Origin: UBA3478 sp046048095
GTDB lineage: Bacteria; Bacteroidota; Bacteroidia; Flavobacteriales; Flavobacteriaceae
Reading direction: 5' to 3'
NCBI GenBank assembly: GCA_046048095.1
Contig: JBJOGS010000082.1
Coordinates: 1-40,783, forward strand
Length of the DNA stretch: 40,783 bases
Position 1 is the first letter of the stretch, and every line of letters begins with the position of its first letter. The position numbers and the translations under genes are program-made. This document shows positions 16,921-24,671 of the stretch, piece by piece. The notes under the pieces were generated by a model. The model searched no databases and was not told the origin of the DNA. It was given only the letters and a program-made list of their open reading frames with translations.

Positions 16921-17958
16921 TTAATAGTGATAGAAACGTTGACCAAATCCAAATGAAATTCCGACTCTCAGTGTGTTCTCAAAGGGGTTTACTACCCTAC
17001 TCGTTGAAAACAAATAAGATACATCTAGAAGAAGATTTCCTCTGCACACCCCAGCACCTAATGTCAGGTAATTTCGATCGGTACTCGTTGCGGTATCCAA
17101 GTAGTATCCTGAGCGCAAAAATAGATCACTTCGAAAGACGTATTCTGCGCCTAAACCAAATCCGTATGAGTTATCTGCAACAGAAACTACCATGGTATTC
17201 GCCTCAAAGGTCAGCGACAAAGAAGAATCGTAATCGTAGATCACATCTCTACCCACTCCGATCCTTAAGGTAGTAGGCAACGGAGATTCAGGCCCATCTG
17301 AAACATAAGCAATTGCCGTACCCACGTTCGATAAGGCAAACCCAGCCCTCCAACGTGAATCATTACCTTCAGTAACTCTTAGCCTTGACCGGTAAAACAC
17401 ACCGATGTCTGCCGCCAAAGCATTTCCGGCCCTATCGCTGGTCAAATCGTCAGGGGTTTGCTGATTGTCGCTAATAAACCGAAGCGCTGCGCCCACAGAT
17501 ATCTCATCGTTCAATTGCAGGCCATAGGCTGCGTCCAGGGTAAAGGTGTTGGGTTGTACTAGAAATGCTTCTTGGTCGATCGTTTCTCGAAGCTCAACCT
17601 CTCCTACTGTAAAGTAAGTGAATCCTACAGCGAGTGCACTCTCATCGTTGATCCGTTTCGCATAATTTGCACCTAAAAGAAATGCGTCATTGATCAAAGT
17701 GCGCAAATAAGGCAAATAAGAAAATCCTAACTCAGAAGTATGGCCGAGCCATACCAACTTTGCCGGATTCCAGCGCGCCGCATTGACATCTGCCTCAGTA
17801 GCTACGCCGACATCGCCCATACCAGAGGCCCGAATATCAGCCGGAATACGTATCCAAGGAATCGCAGAGAGTGGTTTCTCGTCAGACTCTTGAGCCGACA
17901 CCCCGATAAATACACCAAAAAAAAGAGTAAAAATTAAGAAGCGAGTAGGCATCATCAT
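16921..17958 (-). CDS. porV: PorV-type outer membrane beta-barrel protein of type IX secretion
   Basis: PorV (LptO) is an outer-membrane beta-barrel that shuttles type IX secretion cargo to the PorU sortase. The 345-residue protein starts with a signal peptide (FLIFTLFFGVFIGVSAQ) followed by the family-defining stretch IPADIRASGMGDVGVATEAD and VNAARWNPAK. Alternating beta-strand patterns run to the end. It closes with a C-terminal barrel strand ending in aromatic residues (FGQRFYHY). It is divergent from murF and lies upstream of pdhA. PorU and GldJ, which I recall being next to porV in Flavobacterium, are absent here. PorQ or a FadL-like protein would be alternatives, but the N-terminal motif favours PorV. 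Confidence 0.85.
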   Translation of the reverse strand: MMMPTRFLIFTLFFGVFIGVSAQESDEKPLSAIPWIRIPADIRASGMGDVGVATEADVNAARWNPAKLVWLGHTSELGFSYLPYLRTLINDAFLLGANYAKRINDESALAVGFTYFTVGEVELRETIDQEAFLVQPNTFTLDAAYGLQLNDEISVGAALRFISDNQQTPDDLTSDRAGNALAADIGVFYRSRLRVTEGNDSRWRAGFALSNVGTAIAYVSDGPESPLPTTLRIGVGRDVIYDYDSSLSLTFEANTMVVSVADNSYGFGLGAEYVFRSDLFLRSGYYLDTATSTDRNYLTLGAGVCRGNLLLDVSYLFSTSRVVNPFENTLRVGISFGFGQRFYHY

Positions 17959-18003
17959 CCACTAATTATCAAGCCTTCAAAATACAAACATTCATTCAAT
18001 TCT

Positions 18004-18011
18004 TATCTTTG
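18004..18011 (+). promoter_or_regulatory. Putative murF promoter -7 element
   Basis: TATCTTTG matches TAnnTTTG exactly, 19 bp upstream of the ATG at 18030. The in-frame TTG at 18009 overlaps this element and is rejected as the start. Confidence 0.5.
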
Positions 18012-18029
18012 AAAAGCAAAGTAATTGCT

Positions 18030-19316
18030 ATGAATCTAGAAGAACTACACCGTCTTTTTGTTACAAGTACAGGGGTTTGCACCGACACCCGAACCATCAA
18101 ACCCGGACAATTGTTTTTTGCCCTAAAAGGCCCAACCTTCGATGCTAATGATTTTGCACTTGAAGCCATTGAAAAGGGCGCACTCTGGTCTGTGGTTGCG
18201 CTCGATTGCACCATTGACCATCCACAACTCATTCGAGTAGCTGATCCGCTTGAAACCCTTCAAGACCTTGCACGACATCACCGCAACACTTTCGATATTC
18301 CAGTGATTGCCCTCACCGGAAGCAACGGCAAAACGACCACCAAAGAACTGATCAGTGCGGTGCTCAACAAACGTTACCAAACGCTCACCACCAAAGGGAA
18401 TTTAAACAATCATATCGGCGTACCGCTCACCTTATTGGGTTTAGACGCCACCTACGAGGTGGCGGTTATTGAAATGGGCGCCAATCATCAACGAGAAATT
18501 GCCTCACTCGCTGCAATCGCCATGCCCACCCACGGGCTCATCACGAATTTCGGAAAGGCCCATCTCGAAGGTTTCGGCGGAATTCAAGGGGTAATTAAAG
18601 GAAAACAAGAGCTATATGGACATCTGAAAGCCCATAAGGGCACCATTTTTTTTAACGAAAACGACCCAATACAGGTCGAAGCTTTAGCCACTTATTCCAA
18701 TAAGGTTCCCTATCAGGTCGCTGTACCCGGCTCAACAAGCGGCACTCATGTGGTTGAAATACTTCAAGAGTCGCCACAGCTGGCACTTCGTTATCAAGGT
18801 CTACACTGTTCAAGCCCTTTGTTTGGCGCTTACAATGCCACAAATATTGCTGCCGCTTTAGCTATAGGAGATTTTTTTGAGGTACCGCTATCCATGGCAA
18901 CCCAGGCAATTGCTGACTATCAACCTGAGAATATGCGTTCAGAGGTGCGCGAAATAAATGGATATAAAATATTTCTAGACGCCTATAACGCAAATCCGAG
19001 TAGCATGGAGTCGGCTATCCGCCTTTTTGACACTTTTGAGTGGAAAAATAAAGCCCTCATTTTAGGAGATATGTTTGAACTGGGTGAGTCGGCCCAAGAA
19101 GAACACCAAAAAATCATCAATCTACTTCACGCACTTTCATTCGACACGGTATATTTAATTGGCGCCAATTTTGCGCAAACCTCAACCCACTACCAAAAGT
19201 TCCGCACCACCGAAGCATTTCTAGAGCAGTTTCCTTTACAACTGAAAACCTCTAATCTCATGATTAAGGGGTCGCGAGGGATGGCGCTCGAACGCGTGCT
19301 CAACAAACTCAGCTAA
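18030..19316 (+). CDS. murF: UDP-N-acetylmuramoyl-tripeptide-D-alanyl-D-alanine ligase
   Basis: MurF adds D-Ala-D-Ala to the UDP-MurNAc-tripeptide, the last cytoplasmic step in peptidoglycan precursor synthesis. The 428 residues follow the Mur ligase plan: an N-terminal substrate domain, a P-loop ALTGSNGKTTTKE (about 94-106), KGNLNNHIGVPLTLL, VIEMGANHQREI, and a C-terminal domain with DAYNANPSSMESAI. The ATG at 18030 is chosen because it follows a TATCTTTG promoter element. The gene stands alone here, outside the usual division/cell-wall cluster. It is divergent from porV and ends 2 bp from the convergent queD-like gene. Confidence 0.96.
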   Translation: MNLEELHRLFVTSTGVCTDTRTIKPGQLFFALKGPTFDANDFALEAIEKGALWSVVALDCTIDHPQLIRVADPLETLQDLARHHRNTFDIPVIALTGSNGKTTTKELISAVLNKRYQTLTTKGNLNNHIGVPLTLLGLDATYEVAVIEMGANHQREIASLAAIAMPTHGLITNFGKAHLEGFGGIQGVIKGKQELYGHLKAHKGTIFFNENDPIQVEALATYSNKVPYQVAVPGSTSGTHVVEILQESPQLALRYQGLHCSSPLFGAYNATNIAAALAIGDFFEVPLSMATQAIADYQPENMRSEVREINGYKIFLDAYNANPSSMESAIRLFDTFEWKNKALILGDMFELGESAQEEHQKIINLLHALSFDTVYLIGANFAQTSTHYQKFRTTEAFLEQFPLQLKTSNLMIKGSRGMALERVLNKLS

Positions 19317-19318
19317 AC

Positions 19319-19729
19319 CTACCAATCGCCATATTCAGCAGCATTCTTGGCTGTCTCAAATAAGGTAATGTGCAGAAGATAGTTCTCGCCTAGAATCGGC
19401 TTAAGAATATCGTAGATGACCTTCACGAAGTGTTCTGTCGAAGGCAATAGATCCTCGAACTCAATGCAATCAAGATTGAGATTTTTATGATCAAATCGGT
19501 CTTCAATTTCTTCTTTGATTAGCTTTCCTAATACCCCCAAATCAATAACAAAGCCCGTATCAGGATTCACCTCGCCTCTAACTCTGACCTCTAAATCAAA
19601 GTTATGGCCATGGTAGTGGGTACTATTGCATTTCCCAAATACTTCAAGGTTTTTCTCGGGGCTCCACTTAGGATTGTGAAGGCGGTGGGCGGCATTAAAA
19701 TGAGCCTTTCGGCAAATCGTGGCAATCAT
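19319..19729 (-). CDS. queD: 6-pyruvoyl-tetrahydropterin synthase / QueD family
   Basis: This 136-residue enzyme belongs to the PTPS/QueD family. It converts dihydroneopterin triphosphate to 6-carboxy-tetrahydropterin for queuosine/7-deazaguanine synthesis, or to pyruvoyl-tetrahydropterin. Zinc ligands are visible as His15 in FNAAHRL and His40/His42 in HYHGHNF. The catalytic Cys34 lies in FGKCN. A conserved Glu near the C-terminus lies in LFETAKNAAEY. I start at ATG 19729 (MIATICRKAHF), as homologues do; an upstream ATG at 19747 would add six residues. It lies downstream of the pirin gene with a 38-bp gap. QueD is the more usual assignment in bacteria, but the exact product cannot be read from sequence alone. 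Confidence 0.88.
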   Translation of the reverse strand: MIATICRKAHFNAAHRLHNPKWSPEKNLEVFGKCNSTHYHGHNFDLEVRVRGEVNPDTGFVIDLGVLGKLIKEEIEDRFDHKNLNLDCIEFEDLLPSTEHFVKVIYDILKPILGENYLLHITLFETAKNAAEYGDW

Positions 19730-19767
19730 GGCGGCAAATTTATGCAAATTGGCCTGAATATAATCTT

Positions 19768-20487
19768 CTATTTCGCTAAGAGCGGCACCTCAATAGCGAG
19801 CACTCTCGCCGAAGCGTTTGAACGCACTTCAAACTGACGCTCTTGCCATATCCCAATGGCATCTCTCTTTGAAAGCACCATATCTTGCACCTGAATCGCC
19901 CCCTCAATAACAAAGAGGTAGACCCCATGAGTTTCAGGTCTTTTAAAGACGTAGTTCATTACCGCATTACCACTTAATTCGGCCATAAAAAACCAAGCCT
20001 CTTGATGGACAAAGACGCCTTCATCATGGGCATTAGGCGACACCAATTGCACCCATCGATCGATTTCAAAGGGTTGCGGCAAGGTAATCTGCTGATAACG
20101 CGGTTTCACCGACCGTTCTCTGGGTAGCACCCAAATTTGTAAGAAGGCTACAGGATCCTGTGCACTAGCGTTGTACTCACTGTGCTCAATACCGGTTCCG
20201 GCACTCATCACTTGCACGTCACCAGAGTGAATCACCGCAGCGGTACCCGTACTGTCTTCATGTTTAAGCGCGCCTGAGAGGGGGATAGAAACAATCTCCA
20301 TGTCACGATGGCCATGGGTAGGAAATCCGGCCCCAGCCTCAACCCAATCATCATTCAAAACACGTAATGCCCCGAATTGCATCTTATTTGGATCGTAATA
20401 CGAGCCAAAACTGAAACTGTGAAAAGATTTTAGCCAACCAAAGTTGGCCTCACCTCGATCACTTGCTCTGTGAATCAAGTATTGCAT
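19768..20487 (-). CDS. Pirin family protein (bicupin)
   Basis: This 239-residue pirin has the N-terminal cupin metal site His58 and His60 in FPTHGHRDMEIV, and His102 and Glu104 in TGIEHSEYN. It also has the family opening HRASDRGEANFGWLKSFHSF. Pirins bind iron or another metal; some, such as E. coli YhhW, are quercetin dioxygenases, and the physiological role in most bacteria is unknown. The ATG at 20487 is preferred because an upstream ATG at 20511 lies at or before a near-consensus -7 element (TACTTTTA, 20496-20503). It is followed by the QueD-family gene in the same direction. Confidence 0.9.
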   Translation of the reverse strand: MQYLIHRASDRGEANFGWLKSFHSFSFGSYYDPNKMQFGALRVLNDDWVEAGAGFPTHGHRDMEIVSIPLSGALKHEDSTGTAAVIHSGDVQVMSAGTGIEHSEYNASAQDPVAFLQIWVLPRERSVKPRYQQITLPQPFEIDRWVQLVSPNAHDEGVFVHQEAWFFMAELSGNAVMNYVFKRPETHGVYLFVIEGAIQVQDMVLSKRDAIGIWQERQFEVRSNASARVLAIEVPLLAK

Positions 20488-20552
20488 TTTTATTTTAAAA
20501 GTAGCATGCAACCACTACCTAAGAAAAAAGGTCTAGAAATTCTTAATGCAGG

Positions 20553-20816
20553 TTAATCCTCATCATCAAAGTCGACATCTTCAATAGGCTCGACACTATC
20601 GAGAAAATCAGCATCCCAAAAGTCTTTAGACACTGAGCCTATTTTGACTAAAAATGAGGTATCATCATAAGATAAGGGCAAACAACTGACTCGAGTGCCG
20701 TTACCCATGGTTAGCGTCATGAGTTCATTGTCCCCATAGCCTTCACTGTAAAGGTCAGAGAATGCCTGCTTCTGCTCTGCGCTCAATTTCTTGTAATCGA
20801 TAATAACTCGTCTCAT
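20553..20816 (-). CDS. Uncharacterised acidic 87-residue protein coupled to the DHS-like gene
   Basis: I do not recognise this family. The protein has a basic start (MRRVIIDYKKLSAEQKQAF), a middle resembling a small beta-rich domain (MTLTMGNGTRVSCLPLSYDD, then SFLVKIGS), and a strongly acidic tail (EPIEDVDFDDED). There is no signal peptide or membrane segment, so it is probably cytosolic. Its ATG overlaps the stop of the DHS-like gene by one base (TGATG at 20818-20814). That implies translational coupling as the last gene of the arginine decarboxylase-agmatinase-DHS operon. An acidic partner protein for a polyamine enzyme is a natural guess, but the sequence offers no proof. Confidence 0.82.
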   Translation of the reverse strand: MRRVIIDYKKLSAEQKQAFSDLYSEGYGDNELMTLTMGNGTRVSCLPLSYDDTSFLVKIGSVSKDFWDADFLDSVEPIEDVDFDDED

Positions 20817-21772
20817 CAGTACCCTAAGATATAGGCAAAAACTAAAGGTGCAACAATCGTTGCATCAGATTCAATAATAAATTTTGGAGTGTCAATATCT
20901 AACTTCCCCCAAGTGATCTTTTCATTGGGTACGGCCCCAGAATAAGAACCATAGCTCGTTGTGGAATCACTAATCTGGCAAAAATAGCTCCAAAATGGAA
21001 TTTCTTCGAGCTCAAGATCTTGATAAAGCATAGGCACTACACAAATGGGAAAATCCCCTGCGATGCCACCACCAATCTGAAAAAAGCCTACTTGATTTTG
21101 ATTGCGATACCAATCAGCAAGATACGTCATGTACTCAATCCCTGATTTTACCGTAGAGGCCTTGAGTTCACCTTTGATGACATAGCTTGCAAAAATATTT
21201 CCCATGGTCGAATCTTCCCATCCAGGTACTACCATAGGCAGATTGTGCTTGGCCGCTGTCATCATCCAGGAGTGTTCGATTGGAATTTGAACATGAGCAT
21301 CTAGGTCTCCTGAAAGCAGCAACTGGTACAAGAATTCATGCGGAAAATAACGCTCTCCGCGCTCATCAGCCCGCTTCCAGAGCTTAAACATGTATTTCTG
21401 TAAGACCCGAAATGCCTCCTCTTCGGGGATACAGGTATCTGTGACCCGGTTCAGCCCCCTATCGAGTAAATCGCGTTCTTGTTCTGGAGAAAGATCACGA
21501 TAATTAGGAATGCGCTCATAGTGATTATGAGCTACTAAATTCATCACATCCTCTTCGAGATTTGCCCCAGTACAAGAAATAATATGGATTTTTTGCTGTG
21601 CAATCATGGGGGTGAGTATCCGCCCCATCTCAGCAGTACTCATTGCTCCTGCCAAAGAGACTAACATTTTGTTTCCCTGTTCGAGTTGATGTATATAGCC
21701 CTTGGCCGCATCAACCAACGCCGCTGCATTAAAGTGTTTGTAGTGATTCTCAATAAAAGCACTTACGCTCAT
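20816..21772 (-). CDS. Deoxyhypusine synthase-like protein
   Basis: This 318-residue member of the deoxyhypusine synthase (DHS) family keeps the active-site lysine context: ITWGKLDID (Lys290) corresponds to the SWGK of eukaryotic DHS, where that Lys forms the enzyme-butylamine intermediate. Other DHS-type segments are LAGAMSTAEMGRILTPMI, ISCTGANLEEDVMNL, FFQIGGGIAGDFPI and DSTTSYGSYSGAVPNEKI. Bacteria lack eIF5A, so true hypusine formation is unlikely. Position in a speA-speB operon suggests it transfers an aminobutyl group to make a longer polyamine such as homospermidine (inference). It overlaps agmatinase by 4 bp and the 87-residue gene by 1 bp. Confidence 0.9.
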   Translation of the reverse strand: MSVSAFIENHYKHFNAAALVDAAKGYIHQLEQGNKMLVSLAGAMSTAEMGRILTPMIAQQKIHIISCTGANLEEDVMNLVAHNHYERIPNYRDLSPEQERDLLDRGLNRVTDTCIPEEEAFRVLQKYMFKLWKRADERGERYFPHEFLYQLLLSGDLDAHVQIPIEHSWMMTAAKHNLPMVVPGWEDSTMGNIFASYVIKGELKASTVKSGIEYMTYLADWYRNQNQVGFFQIGGGIAGDFPICVVPMLYQDLELEEIPFWSYFCQISDSTTSYGSYSGAVPNEKITWGKLDIDTPKFIIESDATIVAPLVFAYILGY

Positions 21773-22620
21773 AGTTCTTTGGTAAAGTGATAAGATAATA
21801 TTTTATAATACAGTTTAGCGGCTAGAAAATTTGAAGGCTTAGAGTGTTCGTTCGGACATAATTCGACAATATCAAAACCGACTAGTTTTTTCTCAGTAAT
21901 GATTCGCTGTAAAAAGAACAGCGTTTCGTACCACAACATTCCTCCGGGTTCTGGCGTCCCCGTGGCCGGAAGTATCGACGGATCAAAAGCATCCAAATCT
22001 ATGGTAATATAGACGTTCTCGGTCATCAGATCGATTGCTTTATCCATCCAGAATTCATCGGACTCTAGTTCATGAGCATAAAATACGCGCTCTGGGTCAA
22101 CGCGGTCTTGCTCAAGCTTGTCCATAGAACGGATGCCCACCTGAATCAGGTTTGTTGTTTGTTGCGCCTCGAATAGGGCACAGGCATGATTGTACTTCGA
22201 TCCGAGATACGACTCTCGAAGATCTGTATGCGCATCAAGCTGCACCACGGTTACGTCATCAAAAAATTCAGCGGTGGCGCGAATCGCTCCTATCGAGACC
22301 GAGTGCTCTCCACCAATCATAGTCACCAATTTTCCGCGAGTGTACTGGTCTTTGAATTTGTTGTACACTGCATCTACCATAGCATCTGGGGTCGCAAAAC
22401 CTTGAAGTGTTTGATGCAAGTAGATCCCCTCTCTATACACCTCAGACTGGGTCTCGATGTCATAGAGCTCCATATTTTCAGCAGCATCCAAAAAGGCCTC
22501 AGGCCCTTTATCTGCGCCCTTGCCCCAGGTGCTTGTTCCGTCATAAGCTACTGGAATTAAAGAAACTTTTGAGCGATCAGCCCCTGCATATTCTACAGGA
22601 ATTCCTGCAAATGTTTTCAT
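21769..22620 (-). CDS. speB: Agmatinase / ureohydrolase family enzyme
   Basis: Agmatinase hydrolyses agmatine to putrescine and urea. The 283-residue protein has all binuclear manganese ligands of the arginase/agmatinase family: His106 in GGEHSVS, Asp129-His131-Asp133 in LDAHTDLRE, and Asp208 and Asp210 in TIDLDAFDP. The following segment, LPATGTPEPGG, is typical of agmatinases. Arginase or formimidoylglutamase would be alternatives from fold alone, but the arginine decarboxylase immediately upstream (1-bp overlap at 22620) makes agmatine the obvious substrate. It overlaps the DHS-like gene by 4 bp (21769-21772). Confidence 0.93.
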   Translation of the reverse strand: MKTFAGIPVEYAGADRSKVSLIPVAYDGTSTWGKGADKGPEAFLDAAENMELYDIETQSEVYREGIYLHQTLQGFATPDAMVDAVYNKFKDQYTRGKLVTMIGGEHSVSIGAIRATAEFFDDVTVVQLDAHTDLRESYLGSKYNHACALFEAQQTTNLIQVGIRSMDKLEQDRVDPERVFYAHELESDEFWMDKAIDLMTENVYITIDLDAFDPSILPATGTPEPGGMLWYETLFFLQRIITEKKLVGFDIVELCPNEHSKPSNFLAAKLYYKILSYHFTKEL

Positions 22621-24014
22621 TATGTATATCCAAGTTGAGTTAAAAATTCATTCGCTGTTTGCTGCCCCTTAAAGAGCCTCGAGGTGAGATTTCCTTCTTC
22701 GTCTCGATCTAATAAGACGTACTTAGGCTGAGGCACGAGGCAGTGCTGAAGACCACCAAAACCACCAACCGTCTCTTGATAGGCCCCGGTATGAAAGAAA
22801 CCAATATAGAGTGGATACGACTTACTAAATCGTGGCAGATAAATGGCGTTCACATGCTGTTCTGAGTTGTAGTAGTCATCACTATCGCAGGTCACCCCTC
22901 CCAGCAGTACGCGCTCGTAGGTGTCGTTCCACCGATTGAGTGGCAGCATGATAAAACGCTTATTTATTGCCCAAGAATCGGGCATAGTAGTGATGAACGA
23001 AGAGTCAATCATATTCCATTTCTCACGATCGTTTTGCTGCTTTTGGTAGAGTACTTTATACACCGTACCGGCGCTTTCTCCTACTGTATAGCTTCCGAAT
23101 TCAGTATATAAATCCGGAACCTCAATCCCCGCTTCTTCGCAGACTATGCGTACCTGATTTACGATTTCATCTACCATATACGCGTAATCGTAGCTGAAGG
23201 CCAAAGAGTTCTTAATAGGAAACCCTCCACCAATGTTCAGAGCCTTTAACGACGGACAAATCTTCTTAAGCCCTACATAAACCTTAAGACATTTCTGAAG
23301 CTCGTTCCAGTAATAAGCAGTGTCGCGGATCCCAGTATTGATAAAGAAATGAAGCATACGCAGCGACACTTGCGGATCATCTTGAATGTATTGCTTGTAA
23401 AACGGAACAATATTCTTATACCCAATCCCTAAGCGTGAGGTGTAAAATTCAAACTTAGGCTCCTCTTCTGAAGCGATTCGAATACCGACTGAAAATGGCG
23501 CGTTGGTCTTCGCCTTGATTTGGTCTATTTCAACATAGTTATCGAGCACCGGCAAAACGTTGACTGCTTTAGAGCTCATGAGCTCAGCTATTTTGTCAAT
23601 ATAGCCTTGTTGCTTGAAGCCATTACAAATCACCCAATCTGTCGGTTTAATTTTCTTTTCACCCAGCAACACATCAACTATAGATAAGTCGTACGCTGAT
23701 GAAGTTTCAATGTACACTCCTGAGTCAAGAGCACGCTCGATGACGTGTCTAAAATGTGAGCTTTTTGTGCAATAACAATAGTGATAAGAGCCGTGGTAAT
23801 CATACTTTCTAAAGGCATCTGCAAACCATTGCTTGGCCTTAGAAATATTTTCAGAGATCTTTGGCAGGTACATGAATTTCATGGGTGAGCCATATTGCTC
23901 GACCAATTGCATGAGATCAATTCCGTGAAACAAAAGATTATCGTCTCGTAATGTAAATTCTTCTTGTGGAAAGAAATAGGTTTGGTCTATTAAGTCTATG
24001 TATTTTGTTTTCAT
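22620..24014 (-). CDS. speA: Arginine decarboxylase, PLP-dependent
   Basis: This 464-residue alanine-racemase-fold decarboxylase converts arginine to agmatine, the substrate of the next gene product. The PLP lysine is Lys84 in YCTKSSHFRH. The pyridoxal phosphate-binding glycine loop is NIGGGFP, and the active-site cysteine motif is GVTCDSDDYY (Cys376). It is shorter than E. coli SpeA (about 650 residues), but the short form is usual in Bacteroidota by my recollection. It is the first gene of the operon speA-speB-DHS-like-87-residue ORF, in which all junctions overlap. A TATCTTTG element lies about 40 bp upstream of its ATG. A diaminopimelate or other basic amino acid decarboxylase is less likely given the agmatinase next door. 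Confidence 0.93.
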   Translation of the reverse strand: MKTKYIDLIDQTYFFPQEEFTLRDDNLLFHGIDLMQLVEQYGSPMKFMYLPKISENISKAKQWFADAFRKYDYHGSYHYCYCTKSSHFRHVIERALDSGVYIETSSAYDLSIVDVLLGEKKIKPTDWVICNGFKQQGYIDKIAELMSSKAVNVLPVLDNYVEIDQIKAKTNAPFSVGIRIASEEEPKFEFYTSRLGIGYKNIVPFYKQYIQDDPQVSLRMLHFFINTGIRDTAYYWNELQKCLKVYVGLKKICPSLKALNIGGGFPIKNSLAFSYDYAYMVDEIVNQVRIVCEEAGIEVPDLYTEFGSYTVGESAGTVYKVLYQKQQNDREKWNMIDSSFITTMPDSWAINKRFIMLPLNRWNDTYERVLLGGVTCDSDDYYNSEQHVNAIYLPRFSKSYPLYIGFFHTGAYQETVGGFGGLQHCLVPQPKYVLLDRDEEGNLTSRLFKGQQTANEFLTQLGYT

Positions 24015-24051
24015 TAAAGCATTTAAAGGAAATCGAATTCAAAAAAGTAAT

Positions 24052-24059
24052 CAAAGATA
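24052..24059 (-). promoter_or_regulatory. Putative speA promoter -7 element
   Basis: On the minus strand TATCTTTG matches TAnnTTTG exactly. It would give a leader of roughly 30 nt before the speA ATG at 24014. It lies between the small upstream ORF and speA, so speA can be transcribed on its own. Confidence 0.5.
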
Positions 24060-24083
24060 GGGCTCACAGTTTTGAACGATCGA

Positions 24084-24251
24084 TTAAATGCGTATGCGCG
24101 TCTTCGACTGGGTGTGCAGTTCTGAAACACTGAGCACCATGCGCTCTCGCATGAGAAATGAAATAAACTTTGAAGTTTGACCTTTTGCCCGGCGTACTCC
24201 ACTAAATACGGCTTTTAGGATGAACTTCAAACCACCCTTTGGCCCGAGCAT
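24084..24251 (-). CDS. Possible small basic protein (55 residues) upstream of speA
   Basis: A 55-codon frame begins MLGPKGGLKF and ends TQSKTRIRI. It has about 12 Lys/Arg against two Glu, so it is strongly basic, with a hydrophobic middle (FISFLMRERMVLSVS). I do not recognise the family. Support for its being real: an exact TAGTTTTG promoter element upstream at 24304-24311, an A-rich stretch directly before the ATG (GAAAAAGAATGTT), and codon use like its neighbours. The longer reading from an ATG at 24296 would start at or before the predicted transcript start, so 24251 is preferred. It lies 69 bp upstream of speA on the same strand and could be a separate protein or a leader peptide. Confidence 0.45.
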   Translation of the reverse strand: MLGPKGGLKFILKAVFSGVRRAKGQTSKFISFLMRERMVLSVSELHTQSKTRIRI

Positions 24252-24279
24252 AACATTCTTTTTCAAAACGTTAAGGTGA

Positions 24280-24293
24280 CAACCCGTAGGTTG
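24280..24293 (-). promoter_or_regulatory. UACG-capped hairpin at the 5' end of the small-ORF transcript
   Basis: The minus strand reads CAACC-TACG-GGTTG, a perfect 5-bp stem closed by a C(UACG)G tetraloop, which belongs to the very stable UNCG class. It lies a few nucleotides after the transcription start expected from the -7 element at 24304-24311. It would cap the 5' end of the leader about 30 nt before the small ORF start. It may stabilise the mRNA or regulate translation. Confidence 0.55.
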
Positions 24294-24303
24294 CAATTTT
24301 CGG

Positions 24304-24311
24304 CAAAACTA
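24304..24311 (-). promoter_or_regulatory. Putative promoter -7 element of the small basic ORF
   Basis: TAGTTTTG on the minus strand matches TAnnTTTG exactly. The expected start site is near 24297, which gives a leader of about 45 nt before the ATG at 24251. No convincing -33 element is seen. Confidence 0.5.
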
Positions 24312-24359
24312 ACTAAAAATGAATTCTATAGAACTTCAGCTCTGTTTTTTTTAAACTTT

Positions 24360-24671
24360 CTACAAAAACCTTTGTTTTAAAGGGTATTTCTTTAAAATCG
24401 AACCTATAAAAGAATAGGCCATTAGGGCGCTTTCAAGAAAGATCATCGGGTGGTGCTCTGCGGCTGAAAGCCATCGAAGATGTATGAAATCTATAGCCGC
24501 CAAAGAAAGACCACAGCCCCAACACTCAAAGTGAAAAAATGTTTTGAAAAGACAAGGAATCATCACATTCACTTCGCTGTACTCTGCAATGAGGCCTGAG
24601 AGCAATTGGTAACTCAAGACGACAGTCAGTAGTACCGACTGGTTAAGCAGTTTAAGATGCCTTTTAACCAT
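24360..24671 (-). CDS. DUF2752 family membrane protein
   Basis: This 103-residue protein has the DUF2752 signature, a cysteine pair in CWGCGLSLAAI (usually C-P-x-C-G-h-T/S-R/x-A), followed by a conserved block with HHPMIF before the second membrane span. The usual Thr/Arg after CG are Ser/Leu here. The order hydrophobic segment, Cys motif, second hydrophobic segment (SALMAYSFIGSIL) fits the family. No function is established for DUF2752. Start at ATG 24671, which overlaps the TM2 gene stop by 8 bp; a GTG two codons earlier is in frame. It is coupled to the TM2-domain gene, a pairing common in Bacteroidota by my recollection. Confidence 0.8.
   Translation of the reverse strand: MVKRHLKLLNQSVLLTVVLSYQLLSGLIAEYSEVNVMIPCLFKTFFHFECWGCGLSLAAIDFIHLRWLSAAEHHPMIFLESALMAYSFIGSILKKYPLKQRFL

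Noticed and set aside
18009..18029. TTG start for murF
   Set aside because: It overlaps the TATCTTTG promoter element. ATG 18030 gives the normal MurF N-terminus.
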